Assembly: GCF_020216525.1 (NCBI RefSeq)
Contig: NZ_JAIWOY010000002.1
Span: 1 to 64,000, forward strand
From: Nocardioides nematodiphilus
GTDB lineage: Bacteria > Actinomycetota > Actinomycetes > Propionibacteriales > Nocardioidaceae
Length of the DNA stretch: 64,000 bases
Direction: 5' to 3'
A program made the translations under genes and the position numbers. This document shows positions 32,939 to 41,672 of the stretch, piece after piece. The notes below the pieces were generated by a model, which saw only the letters and a program-made list of their open reading frames with translations, was not told the DNA's origin and searched no databases. Positions within the stretch are counted from its first letter, which is position 1. The number at the start of each line of letters is the position of its first letter.

Positions 32939-35236
32939 ATGCAGACCTGGCGCGAGCACGCGGTGGCACAGCCCACCACGCTCGATCGCTACCGGCTGCT
33001 GCTCGTCATCGTCGCCGTCGGCGTCCTGATCGGAGCGGGCGCACATGCCTCCCCCGATGACCTGCCCGGCGTCTTCTCCCTGGTGCTGATCGTGGCGGCC
33101 CCGGTCGCGGGCCGCCTGGTCGCGCCCCGCGTTCCCGGTGTCTACTCGGTGCTGTCAGGTGTCGCACTCGCAGACGCCGCAGCGCGGGACGCGACCGCCG
33201 ATCCGACGCTGCTCCTGCTGTGGTCGATGGTCGTGATCGCCGCGCACGCGCTCTTCCTGCGGCCCATCCGCGCCGGTCTGGCCTCCGCGGCGACCGCGAT
33301 CATCGCCGGCTCCCTGCTCCTGATCACCGAGTTCCGCATCGATCTCGGGGTGCGCCCCGTGGGCCAGATGCTCATCGGGCTCGCGCTCTACCTCGTCACG
33401 CTCTCGGTGCTCGCGCTGCCGGTCGGGCTGCTGACCCGCGGCTGGGCCGACCGTGGCGCGGTGGTGCGGCGCAACCTGGGCTGGCTGGCGCGGGGCGCGA
33501 CCTACGCCGGCATCGCCGTCGGCCTGCTCGCCTTCACCCACGCTGAGGCACACACCGTCCCGACCACGGTCGCGGCGCTGCTCCCGATCCTGGCCGGCGC
33601 CGCGTGCTGGCAGACCCTGCGGATGGTGACGCTGCGACGCGCCTCACGGGCGCTGACCGAGGCGGCGGTCACCACGCCGTGGCCCTCCGGCGCCGTGCTC
33701 GAGACCCTCGTCGGCCTGGTCGGAGCGCACGTACGGTCCTCCCGGGTCGCGATCCTGGACGCGCCGACCGACGGGAGCCTATGGGCGCCGCTCGACCACG
33801 AGCGGTACCTCGTCGTCGAGCGGCTGGCCGGCGACTTCGGGTTCACCCGCAGCGACGCCCACCTCATCGCCGGGCTCGCCTCGATGGCGCGCGGCTCGCT
33901 CGTGTACGCGGACCGCGAGCGTCAGCTGCGACACCAGGCGCTGACCGACCCGCTCACCGGCCTGTGGAGCTACCAGCACTGGCTCGAGATGCTGCTCACC
34001 GCCACCTCCGGCGGCGCCGACGAGGCCCACCAGGTCGGGCTCGTCTTCCTCGACTGCGACGGCTTCAAGCAGATCAACAACCGGTACGGCCACCTCGAGG
34101 CCGATCTGATCCTCGCCACCATCGGCGACCGGCTGCGCGCGCTCGGTGCGGAGATCGGCTGGTGCTTCGCCCGATTCGGCGGTGACGAGTTCACCGGCTG
34201 GATGCGCGCGGAGGGCGACGCGGCCGCCTTCGAGAAGCGCTGCGAGGAGCTCGCCGACGTACTCGCGGAGCCGATCACTGTCGGGCAGCACAGCGTCACG
34301 GTCACCGCGAGCATCGGGCGGGCGCTCGCGCGCCGTCCGGGCGCCGGGGTCGCGCGCGACACCGTGGAGGACCTGGTCGAGAGCGCCGAGATCGACATGC
34401 GCCGGCGCAAGCTGCGCAAGCCCGGCGCGATCCTGACCCAGCACTCCGACCGCGACGTCGTGCAGCGGATGCTCGCCGCCGGGGAGATCGCGGTCGCCTA
34501 CCAGCCACTGATCACGCTGGCCGACCGCGAGGTCTGGGGGTGCGAGGCGCTGCTGCGCGGCCATACCGCCTCCCTCGGCCTGATCCCGCCGCCGGTCCTG
34601 GTCGAGTCCGCCTCGCAGGCTCGCCTCCTCGACGCGGTGACGGGTGAGGTGATGCAGCAGGCGATCACCGTCGCCGAGCAGGCCCGTACGGTCTGCGGGC
34701 GCCCCATCACGCTCACCCTCAACCTGGAGGTCGAGCAGTTCCACGACGCCAGCGAGCTGCTCGACCGGCTCGTCGCACGCGTCGACGCCACCGGCGTCCC
34801 GGTCCTGCTCGAGCTCGCCGAGCGCGAGCCGATGCCGTGGACGCGCGAGCGCGACCGGCTCGCCGACGAGCTCGCCACGCACGGCATCGGGGTCGGCCTG
34901 GACGACCTCGGCTCCGGGGAGTCCCGCCTGACGTTGATCGGCGCCCGGCACTGGGACCTGGTCAAGCTGGATCGCGACCTGCTGCTGGAGAACCATCGCG
35001 GCCAGGGCCCGATCGTGCTGCGTCACCTGATGGGCATCCTCGACGTGTACCAGCTCGGCAACACGCTCCTCGAGGGCATCGAGACCGCCGAGCAGGAGCA
35101 GATCGCGCGTGACCTGGGCGTTCGCTACGGCCAGGGCAACGGGTACGGCGCGGCGATGGGCGGCGCCGACCTGCTCGCCCTGCTGGGCCGTGGCGCGCTG
35201 CGGCGACCTGCTGCGGCTAGCATGCGGAGCAAATGA
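32939..35236 (+). CDS. Membrane-bound GGDEF-EAL protein (c-di-GMP turnover)
   Basis: 765 residues. Several N-terminal helices (about residues 15-230) are followed by a short linker and a GGDEF domain (about 335-490) with FARFGGDEFTGWM, so the active-site signature is complete. The EAL domain (about 510-750) keeps CEALLRGH, LTLNLEVEQFHD, LLELAERE, GVGLDDLGSGES, LVKLDRDLL and EGIETAEQ, covering the metal ligands and catalytic Lys and Glu. DDFG is DDLG here. Both activities are possible. The stop overlaps the next gene start (ATGA). Confidence 0.9.
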   Translation: MQTWREHAVAQPTTLDRYRLLLVIVAVGVLIGAGAHASPDDLPGVFSLVLIVAAPVAGRLVAPRVPGVYSVLSGVALADAAARDATADPTLLLLWSMVVIAAHALFLRPIRAGLASAATAIIAGSLLLITEFRIDLGVRPVGQMLIGLALYLVTLSVLALPVGLLTRGWADRGAVVRRNLGWLARGATYAGIAVGLLAFTHAEAHTVPTTVAALLPILAGAACWQTLRMVTLRRASRALTEAAVTTPWPSGAVLETLVGLVGAHVRSSRVAILDAPTDGSLWAPLDHERYLVVERLAGDFGFTRSDAHLIAGLASMARGSLVYADRERQLRHQALTDPLTGLWSYQHWLEMLLTATSGGADEAHQVGLVFLDCDGFKQINNRYGHLEADLILATIGDRLRALGAEIGWCFARFGGDEFTGWMRAEGDAAAFEKRCEELADVLAEPITVGQHSVTVTASIGRALARRPGAGVARDTVEDLVESAEIDMRRRKLRKPGAILTQHSDRDVVQRMLAAGEIAVAYQPLITLADREVWGCEALLRGHTASLGLIPPPVLVESASQARLLDAVTGEVMQQAITVAEQARTVCGRPITLTLNLEVEQFHDASELLDRLVARVDATGVPVLLELAEREPMPWTRERDRLADELATHGIGVGLDDLGSGESRLTLIGARHWDLVKLDRDLLLENHRGQGPIVLRHLMGILDVYQLGNTLLEGIETAEQEQIARDLGVRYGQGNGYGAAMGGADLLALLGRGALRRPAAASMRSK

Positions 35237-36207
35237 GCACCGGTCGCCGCATCGCCTACGTCCTGCCCGTCTTCGACGAGGCCCGTGGCCTGGCGACCTT
35301 CCACCAGGCGCTGGTGGCCGCCGCTGCCCAGCGCCCCGACCTGACCTTCGAGTTCGTCTACGTCGACGACGGCTCGCGCGACTCCTCGCTCGAGCAGCTC
35401 CTCGCGATGCGGGAGTCGGATCCGCGCGTCACGGTGCTGGCGCTGGCGCGCAACTTCGGCCACCAGGTCGCCGTCACCGCCGGCCTCGACGCCGCCCACG
35501 CCAGCGGCGCGGACGCCGTCATCGTGATGGACACCGACCTCCAGGACCCGCCGCCGGTCAGCCTCGAGCTCATCGCGCGCTGGGAGGCCGGCGTCGACGT
35601 GGTGTACGCCCAGCGCCGGACCCGCCAGGACACCCGGTTCAAGCGTGGCACGGCGGCCGGCTTCTACTGGGTGCTCGACAAGATGGCCGAGACGGAGATC
35701 CCGCGCAATGTCGGGGACTTCCGGCTGATGGACCGGCGCGTGCTCAACGAGGTCGTCAAGTACCGCGAGCACAACCGCTTCCTGCGCGGGATCGTCGCCC
35801 AGGTCGGCTACCGGCAGGAGGCCCATCTCTTCGATCGCGACGACCGCTTCGCCGGTGAGTCGCACTACCCGTTGAAGAAGATGCTGAAGCTCGCGGCCGA
35901 CGGGATCATGGGCTTCTCCACCCGGCCGCTGCGCTTCATCAGCCACCTCGGCACGTTCATCTCCGGGCTGGCGGTGCTCGGCATCCTCTACGTCGTCGGC
36001 GTCCGGCTCTTCGACCCCGACGCCGCCGTCCCCGGCTGGGCCTTCCTCGCCGTCGCGATGTTCTTCCTCGGCGGCGTCCAGCTCATCGTGCTCGGAGTCA
36101 TCGGCAGCTACGTCGGCCGGACGTACGTCGAGGTCCTCGACCGACCCCTCTACTCCGTGGCACTCGTCGCCCGCAGCGCGACCGATGGGTCTGTCACGCC
36201 GGAGTGA
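35233..36207 (+). CDS. Polyprenyl-phosphate glycosyltransferase (GT2, GtrB/DPM1-like)
   Basis: 324 residues. The GT-A domain has VFDEARGLATFHQAL, EFVYVDDGSRDSS, VIVMDTDLQDPP (DxD) and VGDFRLMDRRV. Two C-terminal helices (HLGTFISGLAVLGILYVVGV and WAFLAVAMFFLGGVQLIVLGVIG) are the membrane anchor of GtrB-type enzymes, which load a sugar onto undecaprenyl/decaprenyl phosphate for wall or glycolipid decoration. It overlaps the c-di-GMP gene by four bases, which implies joint expression. Confidence 0.92.
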   Translation: MSTGRRIAYVLPVFDEARGLATFHQALVAAAAQRPDLTFEFVYVDDGSRDSSLEQLLAMRESDPRVTVLALARNFGHQVAVTAGLDAAHASGADAVIVMDTDLQDPPPVSLELIARWEAGVDVVYAQRRTRQDTRFKRGTAAGFYWVLDKMAETEIPRNVGDFRLMDRRVLNEVVKYREHNRFLRGIVAQVGYRQEAHLFDRDDRFAGESHYPLKKMLKLAADGIMGFSTRPLRFISHLGTFISGLAVLGILYVVGVRLFDPDAAVPGWAFLAVAMFFLGGVQLIVLGVIGSYVGRTYVEVLDRPLYSVALVARSATDGSVTPE

Positions 36208-36233
36208 TGGGTCGGTTCCGCTCGAGTGGTCGA

Positions 36234-36908
36234 TCAGTACTCGGGCGGGCCGTCGCTGGCGCGCTTGAGCAACGTGGCGAAGTCGGTCGGGCTCTCGAAC
36301 TCGTCCTCGACCAGGCGGCGCTGGGCCACGGCCGGTGCGGCGCCGGTCGCGCCGGTAGGGCTGCCGAGCAGGGCGGCGAGCTCGGCAGCGGCGCGCTCCA
36401 CGCGCTTCTGCAGGTCACCCTCGGCGCCGGTGCCCGCCGCGGCGAAGTCCTCGGTGGCGGCGAAGACGCCGGTCGGGACCACGATCGCGTGCAGGTAGGC
36501 GAAGAGCGGACGCAGGGCGTGCTCGATGACCAGGCTGTGTCGGGCGGTGCCGGCGGTCGCCGCCGCGAGCACCGGCTTGCCGTCCAGGACACCGGTCTCG
36601 AGGACGTCGAAGAACGTCTTGAAGAGGCCGGAGTACGAGGCCGAGAAGACCGGCGTCACCGCGATGACGCCGTCGGCGCGGTGGACCGCGTCGATCGCCT
36701 TCTTCAACTCCGCCGACGGGAAGCCGGTGAGGAGGTTGTCGGTCAGCGCGTGCGCCAGGCCGCGCAGATCGATGTGCTCGACCTCGACCTCCACCCCGCG
36801 GGCGTTGACCGCCCGCGAGGCGGCGTCGGCCAGCATGTCGGCGAGGAGCCGGGTGCTCGACGGGACGCTGAGTCCCGCCGAGACCACGACGATCCGCTTG
36901 GTGCTCAT
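36234..36908 (-). CDS. NAD(P)H-dependent FMN reductase (CE1759 family)
   Basis: 224 residues of flavodoxin-like fold: KRIVVVSAGLSVPSSTRLLAD (nucleotide loop), AIDAVHRADGVIAVTPVFSASYSGLFKTFFD (conserved P-x-Y/F-x-x-x-x-x-x-LK-FFD type) and LAAATAGTARHSLVIEHAL. It reduces FMN for a partner enzyme. Its start overlaps the stop of the luciferase-like monooxygenase gene, giving the known two-component arrangement. Confidence 0.9.
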   Translation of the reverse strand: MSTKRIVVVSAGLSVPSSTRLLADMLADAASRAVNARGVEVEVEHIDLRGLAHALTDNLLTGFPSAELKKAIDAVHRADGVIAVTPVFSASYSGLFKTFFDVLETGVLDGKPVLAAATAGTARHSLVIEHALRPLFAYLHAIVVPTGVFAATEDFAAAGTGAEGDLQKRVERAAAELAALLGSPTGATGAAPAVAQRRLVEDEFESPTDFATLLKRASDGPPEY

Positions 36909-38089
36909 CAGAGCGCTCCGTCCAGGATCTCGGCGACCTCGGGGTCGTCGAGGTCGCGGTCGGTGGTGCCGGTGGCGTCGTCACCGGCGCCGTAGAGGGC
37001 CGTGTCGGTCGGGCCGCCGGCCTTGGCCACCAGGGCGGCGTGGGTCGGCGCGTCCGGGACGCCCGGCTTGCGGAGCTTGGCGAACTCCTCGCGCAGGGTC
37101 GGCAGGATCTCGCCGTACAGGTCGAGCTGCTCGAGCACCGTCTTGAGGGGCAGGCCCGCGTGATCGATGAGGAAGAGCTGGCGCTGGTAGTCACCCACGT
37201 ACTCGTGGAACTGCAGCGTCCTCTCGATCACCTGCTGCGGCGATCCGACGGTCAGCGGGGTCGCCTCCATGAAGTCCTCGAGCGAGGGGCCGTGTCCGTA
37301 GACCGGCGCGTTGTCGAAGTACGGCCGGAACTCGTTGATCGCGTCCTGGCTGTTCTTCCGCATGAAGAACTGCCCACCGAGGCCGACGATCGCCTGGTCG
37401 GCGGCGCCGTGCCCGTAGTGCTCGAAGCGCTGGCGGTAGAGGTTGATCATCTGCGCCGCGTGCGAGGACGGCCAGAAGATGTGGTTGTGGAAGAAGCCGT
37501 CGCCGTAATAGGCGGCCTGCTCCGCGATCTCAGGGCTGCGGATCGAGCCGTGCCATACGAACGGCGCGACGCCGTCCAGCGGACGCGGGGTCGAGGTGTA
37601 GCCCTGCAGCGGGGTGCGGAAGCGACCCTTCCAGTCCACGTTGGTCTCGGTCCACAGCTGGCGCAGCAGGGCGTAGTTCTCCACCGCGAGGTTGATGCCC
37701 TGGCGGATGTCCTTGCCGAACCACGGGTAGACCGGGCCGGTGTTTCCGCGCCCCATCATCAGGTCGACGCGACCGTCGAGAAGATGCTGGATCTTGGCGT
37801 AGTCCTCCGCGATCAGCACCGGGTCGGTGGTGGTGATCAGCGTGGTGGAGGTGCTGAGGATGATCTTCTCGGTCTGCGCGCCGATGTAGGCGAGCGTCGC
37901 CGTCGGGTTGGAGGCGATGAACGGCGGGTTGTGGTGCTCCCCGGTGGCGAAGACGTCGAGCCCGACCTCCTCGGCCTTCTTCGCGATCGCGACGGTCGCC
38001 TTGATCCGCTCGTGCTCCGTGGGGGTGATGCCCGTGGTGGGGTCGGTGGTGACATCACCGACGGTGAAGATGCCGAACTGCATGCCCAT
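36908..38089 (-). CDS. Luciferase-like monooxygenase (CE1758 family)
   Basis: 393 residues of the LLM TIM barrel: MQFGIFTVGDVTTDPTTG, EEVGLDVFATGEHHNPPFIASNP, ILSTSTTLITTTDPVLIAEDYAKIQHLLDGRVDLMMGRGNTGPVYPWFG and GSPQQVIERTLQFHEYVGDYQRQLFLIDHAG. It would use reduced FMN delivered by the coupled reductase to oxygenate an unknown substrate. ATG 38089 is followed directly by the barrel. A MarR-like inverted repeat lies about 30-50 bp upstream. Confidence 0.92.
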   Translation of the reverse strand: MGMQFGIFTVGDVTTDPTTGITPTEHERIKATVAIAKKAEEVGLDVFATGEHHNPPFIASNPTATLAYIGAQTEKIILSTSTTLITTTDPVLIAEDYAKIQHLLDGRVDLMMGRGNTGPVYPWFGKDIRQGINLAVENYALLRQLWTETNVDWKGRFRTPLQGYTSTPRPLDGVAPFVWHGSIRSPEIAEQAAYYGDGFFHNHIFWPSSHAAQMINLYRQRFEHYGHGAADQAIVGLGGQFFMRKNSQDAINEFRPYFDNAPVYGHGPSLEDFMEATPLTVGSPQQVIERTLQFHEYVGDYQRQLFLIDHAGLPLKTVLEQLDLYGEILPTLREEFAKLRKPGVPDAPTHAALVAKAGGPTDTALYGAGDDATGTTDRDLDDPEVAEILDGAL

Positions 38090-38120
38090 CGCTGTCTCCG
38101 TATCTAGGTGACGCTCACGT

Positions 38121-38138
38121 TAGTTGAATCGTGAACTA
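38121..38138. promoter_or_regulatory. MarR-like inverted repeat before the monooxygenase operon
   Basis: Reads TAGTTGAATCGTGAACTA. The outer TAGTT/AACTA arms are perfect inverted repeats separated by 8 bp. It is 32 bp upstream of the ATG at 38089. The spacing and TAGTTGA sequence suit a MarR-family repressor; none is adjacent. Confidence 0.5.
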
Positions 38139-38207
38139 TCCGCCAGAACCGACGGCGATGCCAGGCTATTCCCTACCTCCCGCAGACCCCCCGGTGAGCG
38201 GCGTGCG

Positions 38208-38843
38208 TTAGGCGGGCACGGCGACCACGACCGTGTTGCTCAGGTACCGGGTGCCGTCCCAGTCCGTGCACGTCACGAGGACGAGGCGCTCGGGGCCGTG
38301 CTGGGCGAAGAGCCGCTGCGCCTGGTCGGCGATGCTGCCCTTGGAGTACGTGCGCACCGAGCGGGCCCGGTAGCGCAGGCGCTCCCCGTTCGCGGTGCGG
38401 ACGACGACCGAGGAACCGGCGCGCAGGGTGCCGAGCGGGTCGAGGGCGCCGTCGCCGTTGTGGACCGTGTGCCCGGCGACCAGCACCGCCCCGTGGCGCG
38501 ATCCCGGCTCGGCCCCATCGGCCCACCAGCCGAGCTTCATCGGGTCGCTCGGCGGGATCAGGGTGCTGTCGGGGGCGTGCACCGGGAGGACCGGGGCGTC
38601 GACGTGCAGCGCCGGGATCCGGATCCGGGCCGGCGCACCGGGCACCGGGCGCGCCAGGTGCGGCGTGGCGCTCGTCCCGATCTCCGGACTGGGCGAGATG
38701 CTCCTCGACGGCGACGCCGACCGGTCCTGTTCGTGCTCCCGTCCGTGCAGGACCAGGCCGGCGATCACCGCGAGGGCCCCGGCCACCACGAGGCCCAGGC
38801 TGAGGATCAGCCTGCCGTGGCGACCGGGGGCCCGCTCAGACAC
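38208..38843 (-). CDS. Class F-like sortase
   Basis: About 211 residues from GTG 38843. One N-terminal membrane helix (LILSLGLVVAGALAVIAGLVL) and a Ser/Pro linker precede the sortase barrel. The catalytic triad is visible as VAGHTVH (His), LVTCTDWDG (Cys) and GTRYLSN (Arg). IRIPALHVDAPVLPV is the usual first strand of class E/F enzymes. It overlaps by 8 bp the end of the gene for a surface protein, which is probably its substrate. Confidence 0.88.
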   Translation of the reverse strand: MSERAPGRHGRLILSLGLVVAGALAVIAGLVLHGREHEQDRSASPSRSISPSPEIGTSATPHLARPVPGAPARIRIPALHVDAPVLPVHAPDSTLIPPSDPMKLGWWADGAEPGSRHGAVLVAGHTVHNGDGALDPLGTLRAGSSVVVRTANGERLRYRARSVRTYSKGSIADQAQRLFAQHGPERLVLVTCTDWDGTRYLSNTVVVAVPA

Positions 38844-39918
38844 GGCGCCGTGCCACCACTGCGCCCAGGGCGACCAGCACACCGCCACCGGCGATGAGTC
38901 CGATGCCCCACGGCGAGCTCACCGCCCGGGCGAGCGCGTTGCGTCGCTCCCCGGCGTCGATGGCCGTCGGCACACCCGCGGAAGGCGTGCCCACCCGTCC
39001 CGGCACCGGCGTGGCGGCGTCGGCGGACGAGCCGACGTCGGCAAGCGGACCCGCGATCGCGGCCGGTGCTGCGGCCGGCGTCGCGCCAGGCGTGCCGGGC
39101 GCGTCCGGACGGGGACCCGGTCCCACGATGGATGCCGGCGTGGCCTGCGGTGCAGCCGGGGCGGCATCGCACGGCTCGACCCAGAACACCTTCGTCTTGG
39201 TGTCGTTGCCCAGCGAGCGCGGCGTCGCGACGGTGAGGCGCACGTGATAGCCCTGCTTGGCCGGCGCGCCGCCGGAGAAGCTCAGCGTGTAGGCCTGGAC
39301 GGCATCCAGGCCGGTCGCGGTGCCCGCACCGCTCGCGGCGTCCCCGCCCACCGGCACGCTCGTCGGGCCGTCGACGTTGATCGTCACGTCGCGGGTAGGG
39401 GCCTGCGGCGTGAACGAGACGGTCGAGACCACGTCCGAGCCACCATCGAAGCCGTACCACTGGACCTCGAACGAGCAGCCCGGGTGCGGGGTGTTGTTCG
39501 GGATCCGGTCGAGATCGCCGAGCGCGGCGATCTTCACGGTCCCGTTGTTTCCGGGCGGGTCTCCCCCGCCCCCGCGGACGCTCGACGCCGGGTTCGTGTT
39601 GCCCTGGCCCTTCCCTGCGGGCTTGCTGGGCTTGTCGTTCTTCTTGGCCGCCTGCGCGGTGGCCTTCGCGCTCTTCGCGGCCTGGGCCTTGGCCTTCCCC
39701 GGGGCCTTGTCCTGGGCCGCTGTAGCCTGCTGGCTCCGTACGACGGAGCCGTGCGGCGCAGGCGCAGCCGTCGGGTTCTGCCCGAGGTGACGCCCGTTGT
39801 TCCCGCCCGGTGCCGCGGTCGCGCTGCCGGCCCCGATCACTGCTGCAAGAAGGACGGATGCCGTTGCGAGGGTGCCTCGCGCGGGCCGTCCGAGTGCGGC
39901 TTCATTTCTCATCCTCAA
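38836..39918 (-). CDS. Secreted surface protein, probable sortase substrate
   Basis: 360 residues. The signal peptide (LATASVLLAAVIGAGSATA) is followed by an Ala/Lys-rich stretch (about residues 70-100, wall-spanning type) and an immunoglobulin-like core with one Cys pair (HPGCSFEVQWYGF ... VFWVEPCDAA). An Ala/Pro-rich stalk leads to a C-terminal GIGLIAGGGVLVALGAV helix with an ARRRV tail. The tail layout is that of a cell-wall sorting signal, yet no LPxTG is seen. VPTAIDAG at about residue 323 is the likeliest processing motif. Its role is unknown. Confidence 0.75.
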   Translation of the reverse strand: MRMRNEAALGRPARGTLATASVLLAAVIGAGSATAAPGGNNGRHLGQNPTAAPAPHGSVVRSQQATAAQDKAPGKAKAQAAKSAKATAQAAKKNDKPSKPAGKGQGNTNPASSVRGGGGDPPGNNGTVKIAALGDLDRIPNNTPHPGCSFEVQWYGFDGGSDVVSTVSFTPQAPTRDVTINVDGPTSVPVGGDAASGAGTATGLDAVQAYTLSFSGGAPAKQGYHVRLTVATPRSLGNDTKTKVFWVEPCDAAPAAPQATPASIVGPGPRPDAPGTPGATPAAAPAAIAGPLADVGSSADAATPVPGRVGTPSAGVPTAIDAGERRNALARAVSSPWGIGLIAGGGVLVALGAVVARRRV

Positions 39919-40020
39919 GGTCGAAGCCGACCTCCCCGGGCGTGCAGTTGCCCGAAAGGATCTAACGCAAACGGGTGACGCCGATCACGTCCGCACGGAG
40001 GCAGTTGCTAGGTTCCGGAT

Positions 40021-40728
40021 GTGGTCCTGATCAGCGCACACCGGTGCGGCGCCGGCGATGACCCTGCGAGCCAGAACGGGCTCCACGCCCTCGAGCACTC
40101 GCTGTCCTTGAGATCCGCCGCGGGTGGCGTCGACTACGTCGAGTTCGATGTGCGCCGCCTGACCGACGGCACCCTGGTCGTCACCCACGACGAGCCCGGC
40201 GACGGGGTGGAGCTGCTCCCGTACGCCAGCGTCCTCGAGCGCCTGGCCGGGCGGGCCGGCGCGCACATCGACCTCAAGGCCGAGGGCTACGAGATCGAGG
40301 CGACGGAGGGCGCGTTGCGCGTCATCCCCGCCGACCGGATCGTCGTGACCACCGGGTCGGTCATCGGCGCGCGCCGGCTGCGGGACTGGGCCGACCTGCA
40401 CGGCCACCCGATCCGCGTCGGGCTGTCCACCGGCACCTCCCTGAGCGGGCTGCCGCCGCTGCGCGCGCTCGTCTCGCTGCGCCGCCAGCTCTTCCCGTGG
40501 CGGCGCTATGCCGCCGCACGCGCCGACGTGCTGTGCGCGCACCACGTCCTCGCCGCGATCACCCTGCGCCGTCTCGCGGCCCGTCGCGGACTCGACCTCC
40601 TCGTGTGGACCGTCGACGACACCCGGCTGCTGCGCTGGTGGCTGCGGCCCGGCCGGGCCTGGATGGTGACCACGAACCACCCCGCTCGGGCCCTCGACGT
40701 CCGGGCGCCTGAGAGGATGCCGTCGTGA
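40021..40728 (+). CDS. Glycerophosphodiester phosphodiesterase
   Basis: 235 residues of the GDPD TIM barrel. The catalytic and metal residues are seen in SAHRCG (His-Arg), VDYVEFDVRRLTDGTLVVTHDEPG (E, D and the second His) and AHIDLKAEGY. It is slightly short for the family but complete to the final TNHPARAL strand. It cleaves glycerophosphodiesters to glycerol-3-phosphate and an alcohol. There is no signal peptide. Its stop overlaps the start of the hydrolase gene. Confidence 0.9.
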   Translation: MVLISAHRCGAGDDPASQNGLHALEHSLSLRSAAGGVDYVEFDVRRLTDGTLVVTHDEPGDGVELLPYASVLERLAGRAGAHIDLKAEGYEIEATEGALRVIPADRIVVTTGSVIGARRLRDWADLHGHPIRVGLSTGTSLSGLPPLRALVSLRRQLFPWRRYAAARADVLCAHHVLAAITLRRLAARRGLDLLVWTVDDTRLLRWWLRPGRAWMVTTNHPARALDVRAPERMPS

Positions 40729-41672
40729 CCATCGACGTACTGGGTGCGCCCTACACCGCCGAGACGATCCCTCTCCCCGACGATCACGAGGGCCCGGTCG
40801 TCGCGACCCTCGTACGCCGCGCCGCGGACTCCCCGACGCGCAAGGCCGTGCTGCACGTGCACGGCTTCGCCGACTACTTCTTCCAGACCGAGTACGCCCA
40901 GTGGTGGACCGACCACGGCTACGACTTCTACGCCGTCGACCTGCCGAAGTACGGCCGCTCGATGCTGCCGCACCAGACCCCGAACTTCACCACCGACCTG
41001 CGCGACTACTACCCCGTTCTCGACGAGGTCTGGCAGCGGATCCGTGCCGACCACGACGCCGTCATCGTCACCGGCCACTCCACCGGTGGCCTGACCACGC
41101 CGCTGTGGGTCGACGACCGCCAGCCCGACGGCCTGGCCGGCATGTTCCTCAACTCGCCGTGGCTCGACATGCAGGGTCCCGCGGCCGTCCGGCTGCTCGG
41201 CACCCCCGTGATCAACCGGCTCGGCAAGCTGCAGCCCATGCGGGTCATCCCGCGCTCCGTCTCGGGCTTCTACACCCGCTCGTTGCACCGCGACCACGAG
41301 GGCGAGTGGGACTTCAACCTGGTCTGGAAGCCGGTCGAGTCCTTCACCGTGCACGCCGGCTGGCTGCGCGCGATCCGCGCCGGCCACGCCGCGGTGCATG
41401 CCGGCCTCGACGTGCGCGCCCCCGTGTTGGTGCTCTCCTCGGGCACCTCGGCCCACCCGGCGCCCGACGGGACCGTGGACGAGATCGTGCACGGCTCCGA
41501 CATCGTCCTCGACGTCGCCCAGATCCGGCGCTGGTCGACCGCGATCGGCCCGCACGTCACGTACGCGGCCATCGAGGGCGCCAAGCACGACGTCGTGCTC
41601 TCGGCGCCCCCGGTGCGCGCGAAGGCGTACGAGGAGATCGGCCGCTGGCTGACGGCCTACGTGGAGGGCTGA
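40725..41672 (+). CDS. Alpha/beta hydrolase (serine aminopeptidase/monoacylglycerol lipase-like)
   Basis: 315 residues. The nucleophile elbow is VTGHSTGGLTTPLW, the oxyanion strand is AVLHVHGFADYFFQTEYAQWW, the acid is near LSSGTSAHPAPDGTVDEIVHGSDI, and the His lies in IEGAKHDVVLS. The HGFADYF motif is shared with monoacylglycerol-lipase-like 'hydrolase_4' proteins. GTG 40725 overlaps the phosphodiesterase stop by four bases. The two could act in sequence on lysolipids: acyl removal, then diester cleavage. Confidence 0.88.
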   Translation: MTIDVLGAPYTAETIPLPDDHEGPVVATLVRRAADSPTRKAVLHVHGFADYFFQTEYAQWWTDHGYDFYAVDLPKYGRSMLPHQTPNFTTDLRDYYPVLDEVWQRIRADHDAVIVTGHSTGGLTTPLWVDDRQPDGLAGMFLNSPWLDMQGPAAVRLLGTPVINRLGKLQPMRVIPRSVSGFYTRSLHRDHEGEWDFNLVWKPVESFTVHAGWLRAIRAGHAAVHAGLDVRAPVLVLSSGTSAHPAPDGTVDEIVHGSDIVLDVAQIRRWSTAIGPHVTYAAIEGAKHDVVLSAPPVRAKAYEEIGRWLTAYVEG

